Assembly (NCBI GenBank): GCA_002099365.1
Contig: MSED01000002.1
Coordinates: 2,046,001 to 2,110,000, forward strand
DNA from: Phialophora verrucosa
Taxonomy: Eukaryota; Ascomycota; Eurotiomycetes; Chaetothyriales; Herpotrichiellaceae
Reading direction: 5' to 3'
DNA: 64,000 nt
Of this stretch, positions 24,172 to 35,531 are shown piece by piece; the stretch's first letter is position 1, and each line of letters starts with the position of its first letter. The notes under the pieces were generated by a model. It saw only the letters and a list, made by a program, of their open reading frames with translations. It searched no databases and was not told the DNA's origin. The translations under genes were made by a program, and so were the position numbers.

Positions 24172-25159
24172 GTGCGTCTACATGAGTATCCGGGTCAGAC
24201 ATCCCAGGCTTGGCATCAGTACTCTACCATCCGAGAAGTCTGCGGCGGTGGCCGCTGCAACATTGTCTATGGTTCCTAGCTGGTTCTACCCAAGAGTTTC
24301 GAGAGACCTGCGACATCCACAGCACACAACCATTCAAATGTACGAACATCAAGACGACACATCGCACGTATCTCCGATATCACCTTGATAGCCGGAGGGA
24401 AGCGACTGCTGCTTGCCAACGGGAAATTGGCTGCACGGCTTGTAATACTGACTTTTTGTCTGTCGCTCGCCCTAGTGCAGAGCTCTCTACCTTTTTGGAC
24501 AGCTTCGAAAGACTGAACATATCAGCGCTGCTGCCTCACCCACATGCACAACTCTGCAGCCCACCATCTCCTTGACTGTGCGGCCGGTGAGCCGGACAGC
24601 ACGATTCGGATTTTGTCAGTTCGACCGCGGTCTTAGTCCCAGCCCTGTGCAATCATTCTCACTCCTGGACCTACGTTTACCGAGAAGTGCAGTCCGGCTG
24701 ATGACTGAAGGATTTAGCAGTTAATGCGCGTCGACTCATACGACCTGACACTTCCGCCGGCGAACCGCCTTCTGACTCCCGAACACCTGAGTCAGGGAGA
24801 TTCTACCGAGGGGCTGGACATCTAATGATCAGTGCTGCACCAATCATCTTTCACATACAAGACCCGCCGAGATCTTCTCCCTGGTTCAGCAGTGGTTCAA
24901 TGCGGGGATTTGGGGAAGCTGGGGGAGGTAAGCTCCGACGATTGCAGTGGCCTTACTCGAGTGGGTGTTAGCTTGTCCGCCCCCTAACAGCGAGCGCGCC
25001 AGTGCCGCGGATATTGGACAGCGAGGTCAACCGACAGTCAACACATTATTGCTTAATTAATGCTCAGGTTCCCTGCTCATAATTACTTACTTCTTCATAC
25101 TCGTCCTGGGCGACTCTGCCGTCTGTTATTTACAATCTTCTTGCCTAATTCCAGCGAAA
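24172..25159. other. Intergenic, upstream of the sugar transporter
   Basis: No supported gene. The portion next to 25160 should hold the transporter promoter and leader. No clear CreA-type or other operator cluster could be assigned by eye. Confidence 0.45.
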
Positions 25160-27167
25160 ATGCGTCGCAACTCTGCATCAGAGGGCCTTCTCCGCAAGCA
25201 GAAGCTCAACATACATACTTGTGCGGTGCTTGCTGTCTTGGGATTCGGCTCTGTGACCTATGGCTACACAGCGAGTATAATAGGAACAACTCTAGGTCGG
25301 TAGTTGATGGCTCATGGACAACACGTTTCGAGCTAACACCCCCGTTAGGGCAACCGTCATTCATTGAATACTTCGATCTCGCCACCCGTTCGAATGGGAC
25401 TGATCTGATATCAACGATGAATGGCCTGTTCCAGACCGGAGGTGTGATAGGAACAATGCTGCTGCCCACGATAGCGGACAAATGGGGACGAAAGTGGGCG
25501 TGTGCTGTGGTAAGGCGACTGACCGTCAAGTCCTCTACCGTCTCGTTTCTAACATAATCGCAGTCAGCCGTCCTCGCGATCATTTCTGGTGCCATCGTAT
25601 GTTCCTACTCCCATAGGTCGCTTGCTGCTATCCTGAGCCCTTGTCACCCATATCCGTTATCCCGAGGACCTTGTCCCAGCTCGATCCCAAAGAAGATGCT
25701 AATTCGCTGTGACTGAAAGATGGCCGGGTCCGTAAATGTTGGAATGTTCATTGCCTTCAGGTTTGTGGCAGGAGCTGCGGCATTCATGATCCTCGCTGCC
25801 GTGCCAATTCTCATGAATGAAATTGTGCCGGTTCACATGCGGGGTGCGCTCGTTGACGTCCACGGCGTCATGCTGGTGCTTGGTTACACCATACAAGGAT
25901 GGGTTGGCTTCGGATTCTACTTCTGGAAGAACGGCGGCAGCGATACCTGGAGACCCCCTGTTGCGATTCAGTGCTTCTGGCCGCTGTGCCTACTGGCTGG
26001 GCTATTCTTTATCCCCGTGAGTCTAGCTTGAGTTTGACCTCAACTGAATCTTCTCAAGAACGACACTAACTTATGTGTGGTATAGGAGTCGCCCAGATGG
26101 CTGGTCATGCAAGGCCGCGATGCCGAGGCCGAAGCCGTGCTCATGAAGCTACACGCTGATCCCAGTGACCCAAACAACGACGCTGCTAAAGCCGAATTCT
26201 ACCAGATACAGAAGCAGATTGCTATTGACCGAACACTGGGCAACTCATGGATGCACATCATCAGGAAACCATCCTATCGAAAACGCGCTTTTCTGGCGCT
26301 CGGAATTACCGGTATCATCCAGTGCTCGGGTGTATTAGGTACGCAGCTGGCCCCAATAACATTGCTTGCTCCTGCCATATTAATTTCATGGTGTCAGTCA
26401 TCAACAACTATGGGCCATCCCTCTACAAGTCCCTGAACTTCTCGCCCGTCAAGCAGCTGCTTTATCCAGCGGCGTGGCTGACCTTCGCCTTGGGCCTGAA
26501 CGCTATGGGAATGATATTTGTTGACCGCTTCCCGCGCAATAAGTACATCGCTTTCGGTGTCCTAGGCTGCATGGCGAGCTTGATCGTGGAGGCTGCACTG
26601 GTGGCCAACTTCGTGCCTTCTGACAACAGAGAGGCACTCTCGGCGGCAGTTGCGATGTTCTTCATTTTCCAGTTGTTCTATGGGATGTGTTTGGATGGAA
26701 CCCAGTTCTCGTACCTGGGCGAGCTCTTCCCGACACATCTGCGCGCCAAAGGTGTGTGTCTGGGGGTTTCTATGATCTCATTGATGAATATCATTTGGCT
26801 CCAGAGGTATGTTACTGAGCAGACGTGTCGTGTTCTCGACCGCTAGCTACAGGCCGTATGCTAACCGAGACTATACAGCGCGCCCACTGCATTCAACACG
26901 ATTGGGTGGAAATTCTACCTCTGCTTCATCATCCCTGGCACTATCGGTGCAGCCGTGATGTGGTTCTGGTTCCCGGACACGAACGGCTTACCGTTGGAGG
27001 AGGTAGCAGCTATTTTTGGTGATGCCGATGAGGTGGCCATCTACCAGCGCGACATCGAAGTTGACTTCGCCACGCATTCGATTGTGGATCATCATACTGC
27101 GGAAGGCGTGAAGGGCGTTGACGCCGCGCATTATGAAGCTGACTCGCCTCCATCGAGCGAGAAGTAG
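25160..27167 (+). CDS. MFS sugar transporter
   Basis: Seven exons: 25160-25295, 25349-25509, 25564-25596, 25720-26016, 26086-26338, 26398-26806 and 26879-27167, totalling 525 residues with consistent phases. The third exon is only 33 bp. Sugar-porter landmarks are the first membrane segment VLAVLGFGSVTYGY, the loop 2-3 motif ADKWGRKW, PESPRWLVMQGR after segment 6, and the late loop motif with FPRNKY. FPTHLRAKGVCLG and PDTNGLPLEEVAAIFG are typical of the last third. Twelve membrane helices are expected at the plasma membrane, driving proton-linked uptake of a sugar, polyol or related acid; substrate cannot be fixed. It lies immediately upstream of a regulator and a hydrolase on the same strand. 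Confidence 0.92.
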
Positions 27168-27530
27168 GGGATGGAGACACCTTGCTCACTGGGATAAGCC
27201 ATGAGGCATCTATTCGTGCATACGCGTGTTGCTAGAACGGCAGAAGTCGTAGATGGAGAGTATTTCAGAGAAGACAAGAGCTCATCTCGAGGATTGTTCA
27301 ACCGGTCTTCAGTGTCTTGAAACGAACAATCGCTGGCAACGTGTGGAACACATCCACACGCACACGGGGACTCGTTTGTCCGGACCCGACACCTACACAC
27401 TTTTGATCAATCATTCATTTGTCTCTCTGTTTCAAGGGCCTCGCTTGCTCATCTCGACTTCATCTGAAGATGCTTTCCAGCTTCTCCGTCCACAAACACA
27501 ACATAATGCCAGATCTCGGGAGCTCCTTGC
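27168..27530. other. Spacer between transporter and regulator
   Basis: A 363-bp interval between two plus-strand genes. It holds the transporter 3' region and the regulator promoter. No specific sites were identified. Confidence 0.4.
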
Positions 27531-29162
27531 ATGTGCATGGCTTCGAGTCGCCATAGTGCAAGTCGCCCCCAACCTGCTCCCAGCCAGGTTCGAAAACAAA
27601 TCCGGCCCAAACTCCAAGAGGGCGACACCTTGTCAAACTCTCTGGCATGTCAAGTATGTCATCGCGTCGATTGTCAACTGCGATCGCACAAGGCGTATCT
27701 CGCCCACAAGCACCACATAGCCGCGGACAAATCCGTCGATAAGGCCAAAGAAGACCTCGACAGCCCAAGAACGGGGCTTCTAGAAACAAGCTTCTCGAAG
27801 TCTTATGCCTACACAAGGGCACTCCCATCGCTGGGGGCGGGCCGGCTAGATGGTTTCCATGACCTGCCTGTGCCAGGCGGACATCAACTGGACCTGCACC
27901 AGTCCGTCTACAACCGTGAGTGATCCCTCGTCGCAGCCCCATGTGTTGAACTGGAGGTGCAGAGGACTAACGGCATCCGTCTCGGTTGGATGGAAATAGT
28001 ACTTCATTCCAAGCTGGGAGCAGCAACCGCGTTTCCATTACCCGTCGGACTGCAGGTCAATGAGATTGGCGGGAGCATGATTATACCAGTGATGACCGAT
28101 ACATCTTTATGTCTCAGTGTCATTGCAGCGTGGAAAGCAGTTCAATATCTCTTGGGCCAAACAACTGCCTTCCCGCATCTCTCATACGAGGCCCAGGCGT
28201 TACAATCGCTGCGGAATCAACTTCTGGAGCAAGGCTACGCCGCGATCACAAACGAGGCGATCCTAGCCGCGGCGTTGCTCTGGGCAAGCGCAACCATGTT
28301 TGCTCAAACCGACGCCCTGAGGCGACATTCTGCAGGCGTTTGCGCGCTGATTACCGCACGTGGGGGTCTGAAAACAATTGAGTGGTATGGCTCGATCGGC
28401 CAAGCGGCATCTATCAAGCAACTGCTGCTCTGGGCGGACTTCCTTACAGCAGAATTTCTGGGTGAACAGGTCCTTTTTAAGGACATTGGACCTGCGGAAC
28501 CCCTGCCCACTTCATTGCTCACGCTTTCGCAGGCAATCGCTCTCCCCTCGCCGTGGAAGGCCTTGCTACCGGCTACTCTGAAAGCAGCACAAGATTTGAA
28601 ACTGTTGCTTGTCTCGCACGATACGGCCACACGAGTCGGACGTCTCTCCATTGCGGAATACAAAGCACTCCTGGGTTTGCTGAACAGAAGCACTATCGAA
28701 AGGATCAACCTGGAACACCAGCACAGCAGGTCAAACTCGCCCGACGAATGCGTCCTCGTCGCCATGAACCTCCTCCGCCTCACAGTGCTGTTCCATGCGG
28801 GCCCGTTGTTCACTATTGTCGTATCAGTCATCTCTCGGCTGCGAACCGCTCTGAAGCGCACCACGCTGGATCGTTTCAACAGCACTACTCCAAACTGCAT
28901 CGACGTCTACATCTGGGCATGCTTTGTCGGCTTGGTGAACGAATTTGACAGTGAGAACCGCTCATACTTCGTTGAGATGCTCAGCATCGCATTGAGTGTC
29001 AAATACGAAGACGGCAGGTGGCCAGACAACTGGAGAACACAGAACCTGGACATGCTACGTTCGACTTTGTGGTCGGATACCGTCTTGACAAAGCTATATT
29101 TTGACGCCTGTCAAATGATCGAGGCGTTTGTTTTGACGCCCGGATCCTACCAGTCACTGTGA
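27531..29162 (+). CDS. Fungal-specific regulator-like protein without a visible zinc cluster
   Basis: Modelled as two exons, 27531-27915 and 28000-29162, total 515 residues. The intron has GTGAGT, a perfect ACTAAC branch and an ATAG acceptor. Near residue 115 is LGAGRLDGFHDLPVP, followed after the junction by a long helical region, a signature of fungal proteins in the Fungal_trans_2 group (some annotated as tachykinin family). The usual N-terminal Zn2Cys6 motif is absent; SLACQVCHRVDC holds only scattered Cys. A further intron near 27655 (GTATGT) is possible. Function would be transcriptional regulation, perhaps through a partner or of the flanking transporter and hydrolase genes; this is inference. 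Gene presence is likely; exon 1 is tentative. Confidence 0.65.
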
Positions 29163-29708
29163 TGGAACCCGCCCCCAAAAAGCTACGAATCCAGAAAACC
29201 CCGGGCAACTGCCCAGTTGCATTGTCTGTTGAGCCGAGGCCTGCCTCGCGTCTCTTAGATCCAGCCTTGTCGAGGGCCGGTGCTTACCTCCACTCCTCCT
29301 CCTGAATGGTTTAGCGAATGGAGTCCCCACTGCCAGATGGGGAAGAATATATCAGAACGTTGCTGCTTTTCGGGACTTCGCTCTTCGGCATAGAGTGATC
29401 GCGAGCTCTTTCGATCCGTTCATAGCGCCGCTTCGTGCCATAACCCGAATCGCGAACACGATGCTGGCATTTCGAGCCGGCCGTAGTCTGCGCAATCTCC
29501 TCGCCTTGCAATCGCAGCAAATTATTGGCCGATCTAGAACAGACATCAAAGCTGCGCGAGCAGATCAATATCTTCTGCCAAGCACTCTAAAATGCATAAA
29601 AGGGGGCAACTGTCGATCTTTGCAGGGACATATCTCGCTCTGACTATTTTAGGGCCGGTACCGTATATTGAACTCCGTAACATCCCTCCAAACTACAAGG
29701 CGGCCATA
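29163..29708. other. Spacer upstream of the CocE hydrolase
   Basis: An alternative in-frame Met for the hydrolase lies at 29592, preceding a hydrophobic stretch (FAGTYLALTILGPVPYI) that could be a signal anchor. Otherwise the interval holds only presumed promoter sequence. Confidence 0.4.
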
Positions 29709-31738
29709 ATGGTTCCATTCAAGGAGGAGACATTCTTAGTTAACGGCATCGAAGTCATTCAGAAAGAGATCACCAGCATCGACGACATCCACGCGAAGTA
29801 CAATGGGCTGGACCCATCATCGACAACGTTGCAGAAAGGTCATAAAAAGGATCCCTCCCGTCGTGGCTTTCAGGTTGCAACTGTTTGGGATCGAGATATC
29901 GAGCTGCCAATGCGAGACGGAGTTGTCCTGCGTGCTGACGTCTTCAGACCTGCTGAAGACGACAAGAAGGTGCCCGCGCTGTTAGTCTGGAGTCCATACG
30001 GGAAGTCGGGTACGGGGTTCTTGTCTCTCGACGTTGTTCCAGGCCGTGTCGGAGTCCCCGAGAGCTCGCTCTCTGGATTCGAATCTTTTGAGGCACCTGA
30101 TCCGGCGGAGTGGACCGCACACGGGTACGCCGTCGTCAATGTCGACGCCCGGGGTATCATGAAGTCCGAAGGCAACCATAGGTCTGACTTTGTTCCAACT
30201 CGGCGTGTCATACTGTGACTGATTTGCGAAGGTGGAACGGAACTGCCGAGGGAAGGGACGGGTATGATACCATCGAATACATCGCCAATTTGCCCTGGTG
30301 CAACGGTCGCGTTGCCTTGATAGGCGTCTCTTGGCTCGCCATGGCACAATGGTATATAGCTGCAGAAAGACCACCTCATTTGAGTTGCATGTTGCCGCTG
30401 GAAGGCGTTAGCGACACGTATCGAGAGTCGCTCTGTCGAGGAGGGGTTCCGTATTTGCCATTCTGGCAGTTCTTGAGGGATCATGGGCTGTTTGGTGAGC
30501 GATCGCAGGGGTTTCACGTACAGAGTGGTGCGCGTCGAGTCTTTCGCTTACTGTCGTTGTTAGGTGAAAACCTACAAGAGGACCCCATTGCAATGTTGGC
30601 CAAGTACCCGCTGATGAACGCATACTGGGAGGACAAGCGCGCCAAGGTTGAGTCTATCAACGTCCCAGCATATGTCCTCGGGAGCATGTCCACCGGTCTG
30701 CATACCATTGGGTCAGTCCGGGGATTCGAGGATCTGCCTCACGATAAGAAATGGTCAGTGCGATTTTCACGTTGCACTTGTTGGCAGCAGCTGAATTGAG
30801 AATTCTTCCGCGAAAGGCTTCGGTTTCATTCAAACCATGAGTGGCGGGACTTGTACCAGGAAGAGACCACGGCTGATTTGAAGAAGTTCCTGGACTTCTA
30901 CACGAAGGACGTCGAGAATGACTGGGAGGAGACTCCGAAGGTTCGGATGTCCATCATCCGGTACAATCAGGTCAGTATACCCCGGGGTCGAGAAGCACTC
31001 AGCTTACAGGCCACATCCCAGCCACCGATTGACAACCTTCCTTTTTCCGACTGGCCAATCCCCGAGACGCAATACAAAACGCTCTGGCTGTCGAAGGATC
31101 AATGTCTGAAAGAAGAGGCATCGCAACCGACACCGAGCGAGGCGTCTTATCAGTCCGACATCCCGGCTTTCCAAGTTGACAACGATCCAGAGTTCGTGGA
31201 ATTCACATACACATTCACCGAAAAATCCACCCTGGTCGGGTACCCAAAAGCGGTTCTGTACATGTCGTGTCCCGACCACGATGACATGGATATATTCGTG
31301 ATGATCCGCAAGGCCGATAAAACGGGTCAAGTGCTACGCAATGTTAACATCCCCCTGCAGGAGCTCAGGGTGTCATCTGCGGCCGAGGTGGAGGATATCA
31401 ACAGCCTCAAATACATCGGGCCTTCTGGCGTCTTGCGGGCGAGTCACCGTGCTCTCGATCCCAGACTTTCCAAGCCACATTGGCCGGCACATGATCACAC
31501 TCGTGAGGAGAAGCTGTTGCCTGGCCAGATAGTCAAATTGGAAATTGGGATTTGGCCGGCGGCGATTCAATTTGAGGCCGGGGAGAAGTTGGCTTTCCGG
31601 GTCGCAGGCCATCAGATGACATTGGCGGAGTTTCCTCCGTTGAGAGGACAGTTTAAGACTAGGAATAAAGGGAAGCATATCGTGCATTTTGGCTGGGAGT
31701 ACAACAGCCACGTTGTGGTGCCTTTTGTTCCTATTTGA
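29709..31738 (+). CDS. CocE/NonD hydrolase (X-Pro dipeptidyl-peptidase, S15-like)
   Basis: Four exons: 29709-30181, 30232-30494, 30564-30753 and 30817-31738, giving 615 residues. The alpha/beta hydrolase core has MRDGVVLRADVFRP, LLVWSPYGKSG, VNVDARG and the nucleophile motif IGVSWLAMAQ. Its C-terminal beta domain (residues about 390 to the end) ends with the late His in YNSHVVVPF, typical of the CocE/NonD C-terminal domain. It should hydrolyse an ester or amide bond, such as an acyl ester of an alkaloid or a Pro-ended peptide. Intron 2 is 69 nt without a stop, so a retained-intron isoform would also read through. An upstream start at 29592 would add 39 residues with a membrane-like stretch. 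It follows the transporter and regulator on the same strand. Confidence 0.88.
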
Positions 31739-31955
31739 ACAATCGACGGGAAGCACAAAGCACGAAGTCGTGGAAGTCTAGTGGGAGGGAGGATCGACCG
31801 GCGACGGCGAATGTATTTGCCGAGAGGCTTGGCATCAGTATCGACGTCACAGTGGTCACTGCATCACGAGCTCTCACTGTCTCACCACTCTCAATGGTAA
31901 TAGTGCTACGGTCCGTGTTGGATTATGGATGCCCACATAAGCGTGAGCTGATAAA

Positions 31956-32259
31956 ATGAATCCAGAGCTCAGAAGACAAGTAATCAATGTCTACAAAGGT
32001 ACAACACTATCCTGTCACTCATGACCCAAATCAGCTGGGACCTGACTCGCAATTAGAGCTCTTGGAGATGGGCAAGCACTATCCCCTGGGCTACGACTAT
32101 TTCAGGCCCAGACTGCATAAGGCATTCATGTCGAAAGCGCATCTGAGGAACGAGGACGAAATACGGCAAGGTATCCAGCGAGCCGAGTATGTCAAGAAGG
32201 AGATTGAAGCGCTGTACTTTTTGAAGAAGTATCGATCGATGAAACAGCGATATTCTTGA
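31956..32259 (+). CDS. LYR-motif mitochondrial protein (ETFRF1/LYRM5-like)
   Basis: Two exons: 31956-31998 and 32057-32259, 81 residues. The intron has GTACAA, a CCTGAC branch and a TTAG acceptor. Splicing places MNPELRRQVINVYKELLEM at the N-terminus, restoring the LYR-type helix (here VYK in place of LYR). GKHYPLGYDYFRPRLHKAF, EEIR-like spacing and KKEIEALYFLKKYRSMKQRY follow, as in electron transfer flavoprotein regulatory factor 1. LYR proteins bind acyl carrier protein in the mitochondrial matrix; this subgroup acts on ETF. An unspliced reading from 31987 would lose the first helix. The strong conserved match over nearly the full length makes this secure. Confidence 0.88.
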
Positions 32260-33230
32260 CCTGCCCAACCTTGGGAACGCTGCTCAGGACCGGGCCATCA
32301 CCGGCCATCTTCAGCTTTGAAGTCTTGGGCACGTACCATATCAAATTGACTTATCGGTCAATTGGTAGAGAGGGACCATACCACCGAGCATACGAAAGAA
32401 GCGACTTCCCCCTTCTACCGAGACAACCAGCAAGACGGGAAAAGATAGTGTGGTCTGGTGGAGTTTGATAAAGTCATAGTCAGGCATGACGAGCTGTAGT
32501 GAGAGAGGTTTGCACATATCACGATAAGTTTGCACAGAAGGTGCCGATTGGGAGCGTTGAAGACCCGTCTAATATTGTATGCGCTCTACCATTACTGTAG
32601 AAGTCTGTTCGGATAAATTCAGGAAGACCTTTGCAGCTAAGCAGGGGGGCTGAAACCATGCCAAGGCGTGGGCAAGGTGCCGCAGGGGCGGATTCGGGGG
32701 GCGTGCGAGGCACCGTGGGCAGCCGGGAGGCAACCAGTGACAGCTTGGAAGAGAAACCGGTTAGTTGCTGCTATTGCTACTGCGTGCCAATCCCACCCTG
32801 CTTTCCCTCTCCTGCAGAGCGCAAAGTCCAACACCACCATCATTCACCATCTCAATTACTATCTGCGCAGTATCTCCAGGTCAATATCCAGTCAGTCGCC
32901 CACAAACAATATCACCGCAGAGACAACGACACAGGCAGTGACGCACAAGCACACCGACCGCGTTTTTCCGCCCGGTCATCTGTCCTCGAGCCTGCCGTCA
33001 CCCAACCTTCGCACTGTCCAGATATTACGCTTCGGTGCCGGATATCTCAATCCTCATCACTGCGACAGCTGCAAGTCAAGCCTGACTTCCTCGCGGGTCT
33101 CATGTTCAAGAAACGAAGACCGTGCCCTTCCTCCGCCCGATCCTCAATCACGCACAGCGCCGTTCCAGCCCCTCCGCCTCGATCCTTACCACCGAGAAAA
33201 GACATAGACCGTACCTGCCCGCCTCGTTAG
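32260..33230. promoter_or_regulatory. Upstream region and leader of CCR4
   Basis: This 971-bp interval holds no supported gene. From about 32800 it is Cys/Ser/His-coding-like in several frames but lacks any domain; a CAT-rich and CA-rich leader runs to the CCR4 start at 33231. A leader intron is possible. Confidence 0.4.
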
Positions 33231-35531
33231 ATGGCAGATGGTGCATTCCGGTTCCATCAGCCTGGAGCCGGGCAATATTATCCTACCCAGCACAGCAACC
33301 ACCGTAACCAGAACCGGCCCACCTCCCCGGCGGGCGCACGAAGACCTTTCGCCAACGACACCCCTTCACCGTCCAGATCGCCTGTCAATCACTCGCTCGG
33401 CCACAACTTCAACATGTACGCCCAGAACGGGTATCAGGGTCAGCATGGGCTGATGAACGGAGCGCAAAACCATCAGCGCTATGGAAACATGCACCTGTCA
33501 AAGTACCAGCAGCCGCATCTTGCACACCACAATGTCAACCAACACCACGCGCAGCACCATCACGGCGGACAGTTGGGCCATCAGCATAATCTCTCCTCTG
33601 GCGGGTTTCAGTCTGCGACACCTCATCTACCTACCTACGCTCACGAGCATCTAACCAACGGCAACGGCAACGGGATGCCTCACGACGATGCGGATGAGCC
33701 GGACAACGAGCACTGGCGGGAGCAGAAACATTATTGGGAAGAAAGCAAAGATCTCAACGGGCCAAATCAGCGGGCGCGAACAGTGGCGCATCATTCCAAG
33801 GGCGTCAACTTTGTCCCCCTGGGCGCGGCTGCGGAGGACATCAACACCGACAATGCCCGCATCGCGACAGCAAACGGACAGGTCACAAGCCGACAGACCT
33901 GGGATGAGCTGGATCTGGGCGGCCAAGGTCTCTGCGCGCTCTCCCCTGTGCTCTTCAGCCCGTCGTACTATTTCCTGAAACGTCTCGATCTCGTATATAA
34001 TCAGTTAGAATCTCTTCCCCCGGAGATTGGACGCTTGAAGAATCTCGAGCACCTCGACGTCTCTTTCAATCAATTGACAGAACTACCCGAAGAGATCGGC
34101 ATGCTCACGAACCTCAAACAGCTTCTGCTATTCAATAACCACATCCAGACTCTCTGCTATGAACTTGGATTCTTGTACAAGTTGGAGGTGCTTGGTGTTT
34201 ACGGCAACCCCTTAGAGCAAGGCCAGCGCGAAAAGATTACTGAAGGCGGAACGCGCAAGTTGATTGAGTATCTCAGAGAGAGCATGCCAGGTTTGTATTG
34301 CACAATTGGACTTGCGCCGGCATTGGTAAGCTGACTGTTTCATCGAGAACCTCCACCTCCGCGAGAAAGAGAATGGCATCAGCTAGAAGAGATCGACGAA
34401 GACGACCCGAACCAGGACACGATCAAAGCATTGAACTACAACATCCTGTGCGACCGTTACGCCACACAACAGCAGTACGGCTATGTTCCGGAGCGAGTCC
34501 TGACTTGGGGCTTCCGCAAGACATTGATCCTAGAGGAGATTCGTGAGATGAATGCCGACATAGTCTGTCTGCAGGAATTGGATCGGAACAGTTACGACGA
34601 CTTCTTCCGTGGGGAATTGTCCATCTCCGGCTACAAGGGTTACTACGCTCAGAAAAGCCGGGCGGAAACTCTCGGTGATGCCGCTAAATATGTCGATGGA
34701 TGTGGCACCTTCTGGAAAGACAAGAAATATGTCGTGCTGGACACTCAGCATCTTGTCCTTGGACGAAAGGCGGTTGAGCGTCCGGGTGCAAAGGCTTCAG
34801 CAGACATGCTCAACCGAGTGTGGCAGAGGGACGACATTGCAACTGTTGTCTTTTTGGAGAATCGTGTGACTGGGTCTCGAGTGGTGGTGGTCAATGCTCA
34901 CATCTACTGGGATCCCGCCTTCAAGGATGTGAAACTGATTCAAGCTGCGGTTCTAATGGAAGAACTGTCGAAACTGACGGACAGATATGCGAAAATGCCT
35001 CCGGCGACAAACAAGCAAGCCTTCCGTTTCTCCGACGACCAGGACGACCCCTTGCCCGAGCCTGGACCGTCGTTGTCCTATTCTTCAGGCCCTCAGATAC
35101 CGATGATTATTTGCGGCGACTTCAACTCCGGCGCCGGATCGGCAGTATACGATCTGTTCACCAAGAAAGGTCTGACTGCCGAGCACTCTGATTTGGACGG
35201 AAGAGACTACGGCGCCTTCTCGCGTGCGGGCATGTCTCACCAGTTCGCCCTCAAGTCCTCCTATGCCGCTATCGAGGGGGAGATGCCCTTCACAAACTAC
35301 ACGCCCAACTTTGTCGACGTGCTGGACTATATTTGGTACTCGAATACCTCCCTACGTGTGGTTGGGCTCCTTGGGGCAATCGACCCCGACTACCTGAAGC
35401 GAGTTCCGGGCTTCCCGAACTTCCACTTCCCCAGTGACCACATCGCCATTGTCGCGCAGTTCAAGGTGGAGAAGCAGAGAGGCGCGCAGAAGACCGTCGA
35501 AGCAGACTTTGGACCCTCTTCCAAGAAGTAG
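33231..35531 (+). CDS. ccr4: CCR4 mRNA deadenylase of the CCR4-NOT complex
   Basis: Two exons: 33231-34290 and 34348-35531, 747 residues; the 57-bp intron has a GCTGAC branch and CGAG acceptor. The N-terminal 180 residues are His, Gln and Asn-rich. Leucine-rich repeats follow at about 240-345 (LKRLDLVYNQLESLPPEIG, LEHLDVSFNQLTELPEEIG, LKQLLLFNNHIQTL), which dock to Not1 through Caf1. The C-terminal exonuclease-endonuclease-phosphatase domain has NYNILCDRYAT, CLQELDRNSY (metal Glu), NAHIYWDP, ICGDFNS and FPSDHIAI (catalytic His). It shortens mRNA poly(A) tails in the cytoplasm, controlling mRNA decay. Length and domain order fit the Aspergillus CCR4 family. Confidence 0.96.

Noticed and set aside
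27460..27942. 160-codon minus-strand frame over the regulator exon 1
   Set aside because: Antisense shadow of a region whose plus strand carries a recognisable motif and splice signals.
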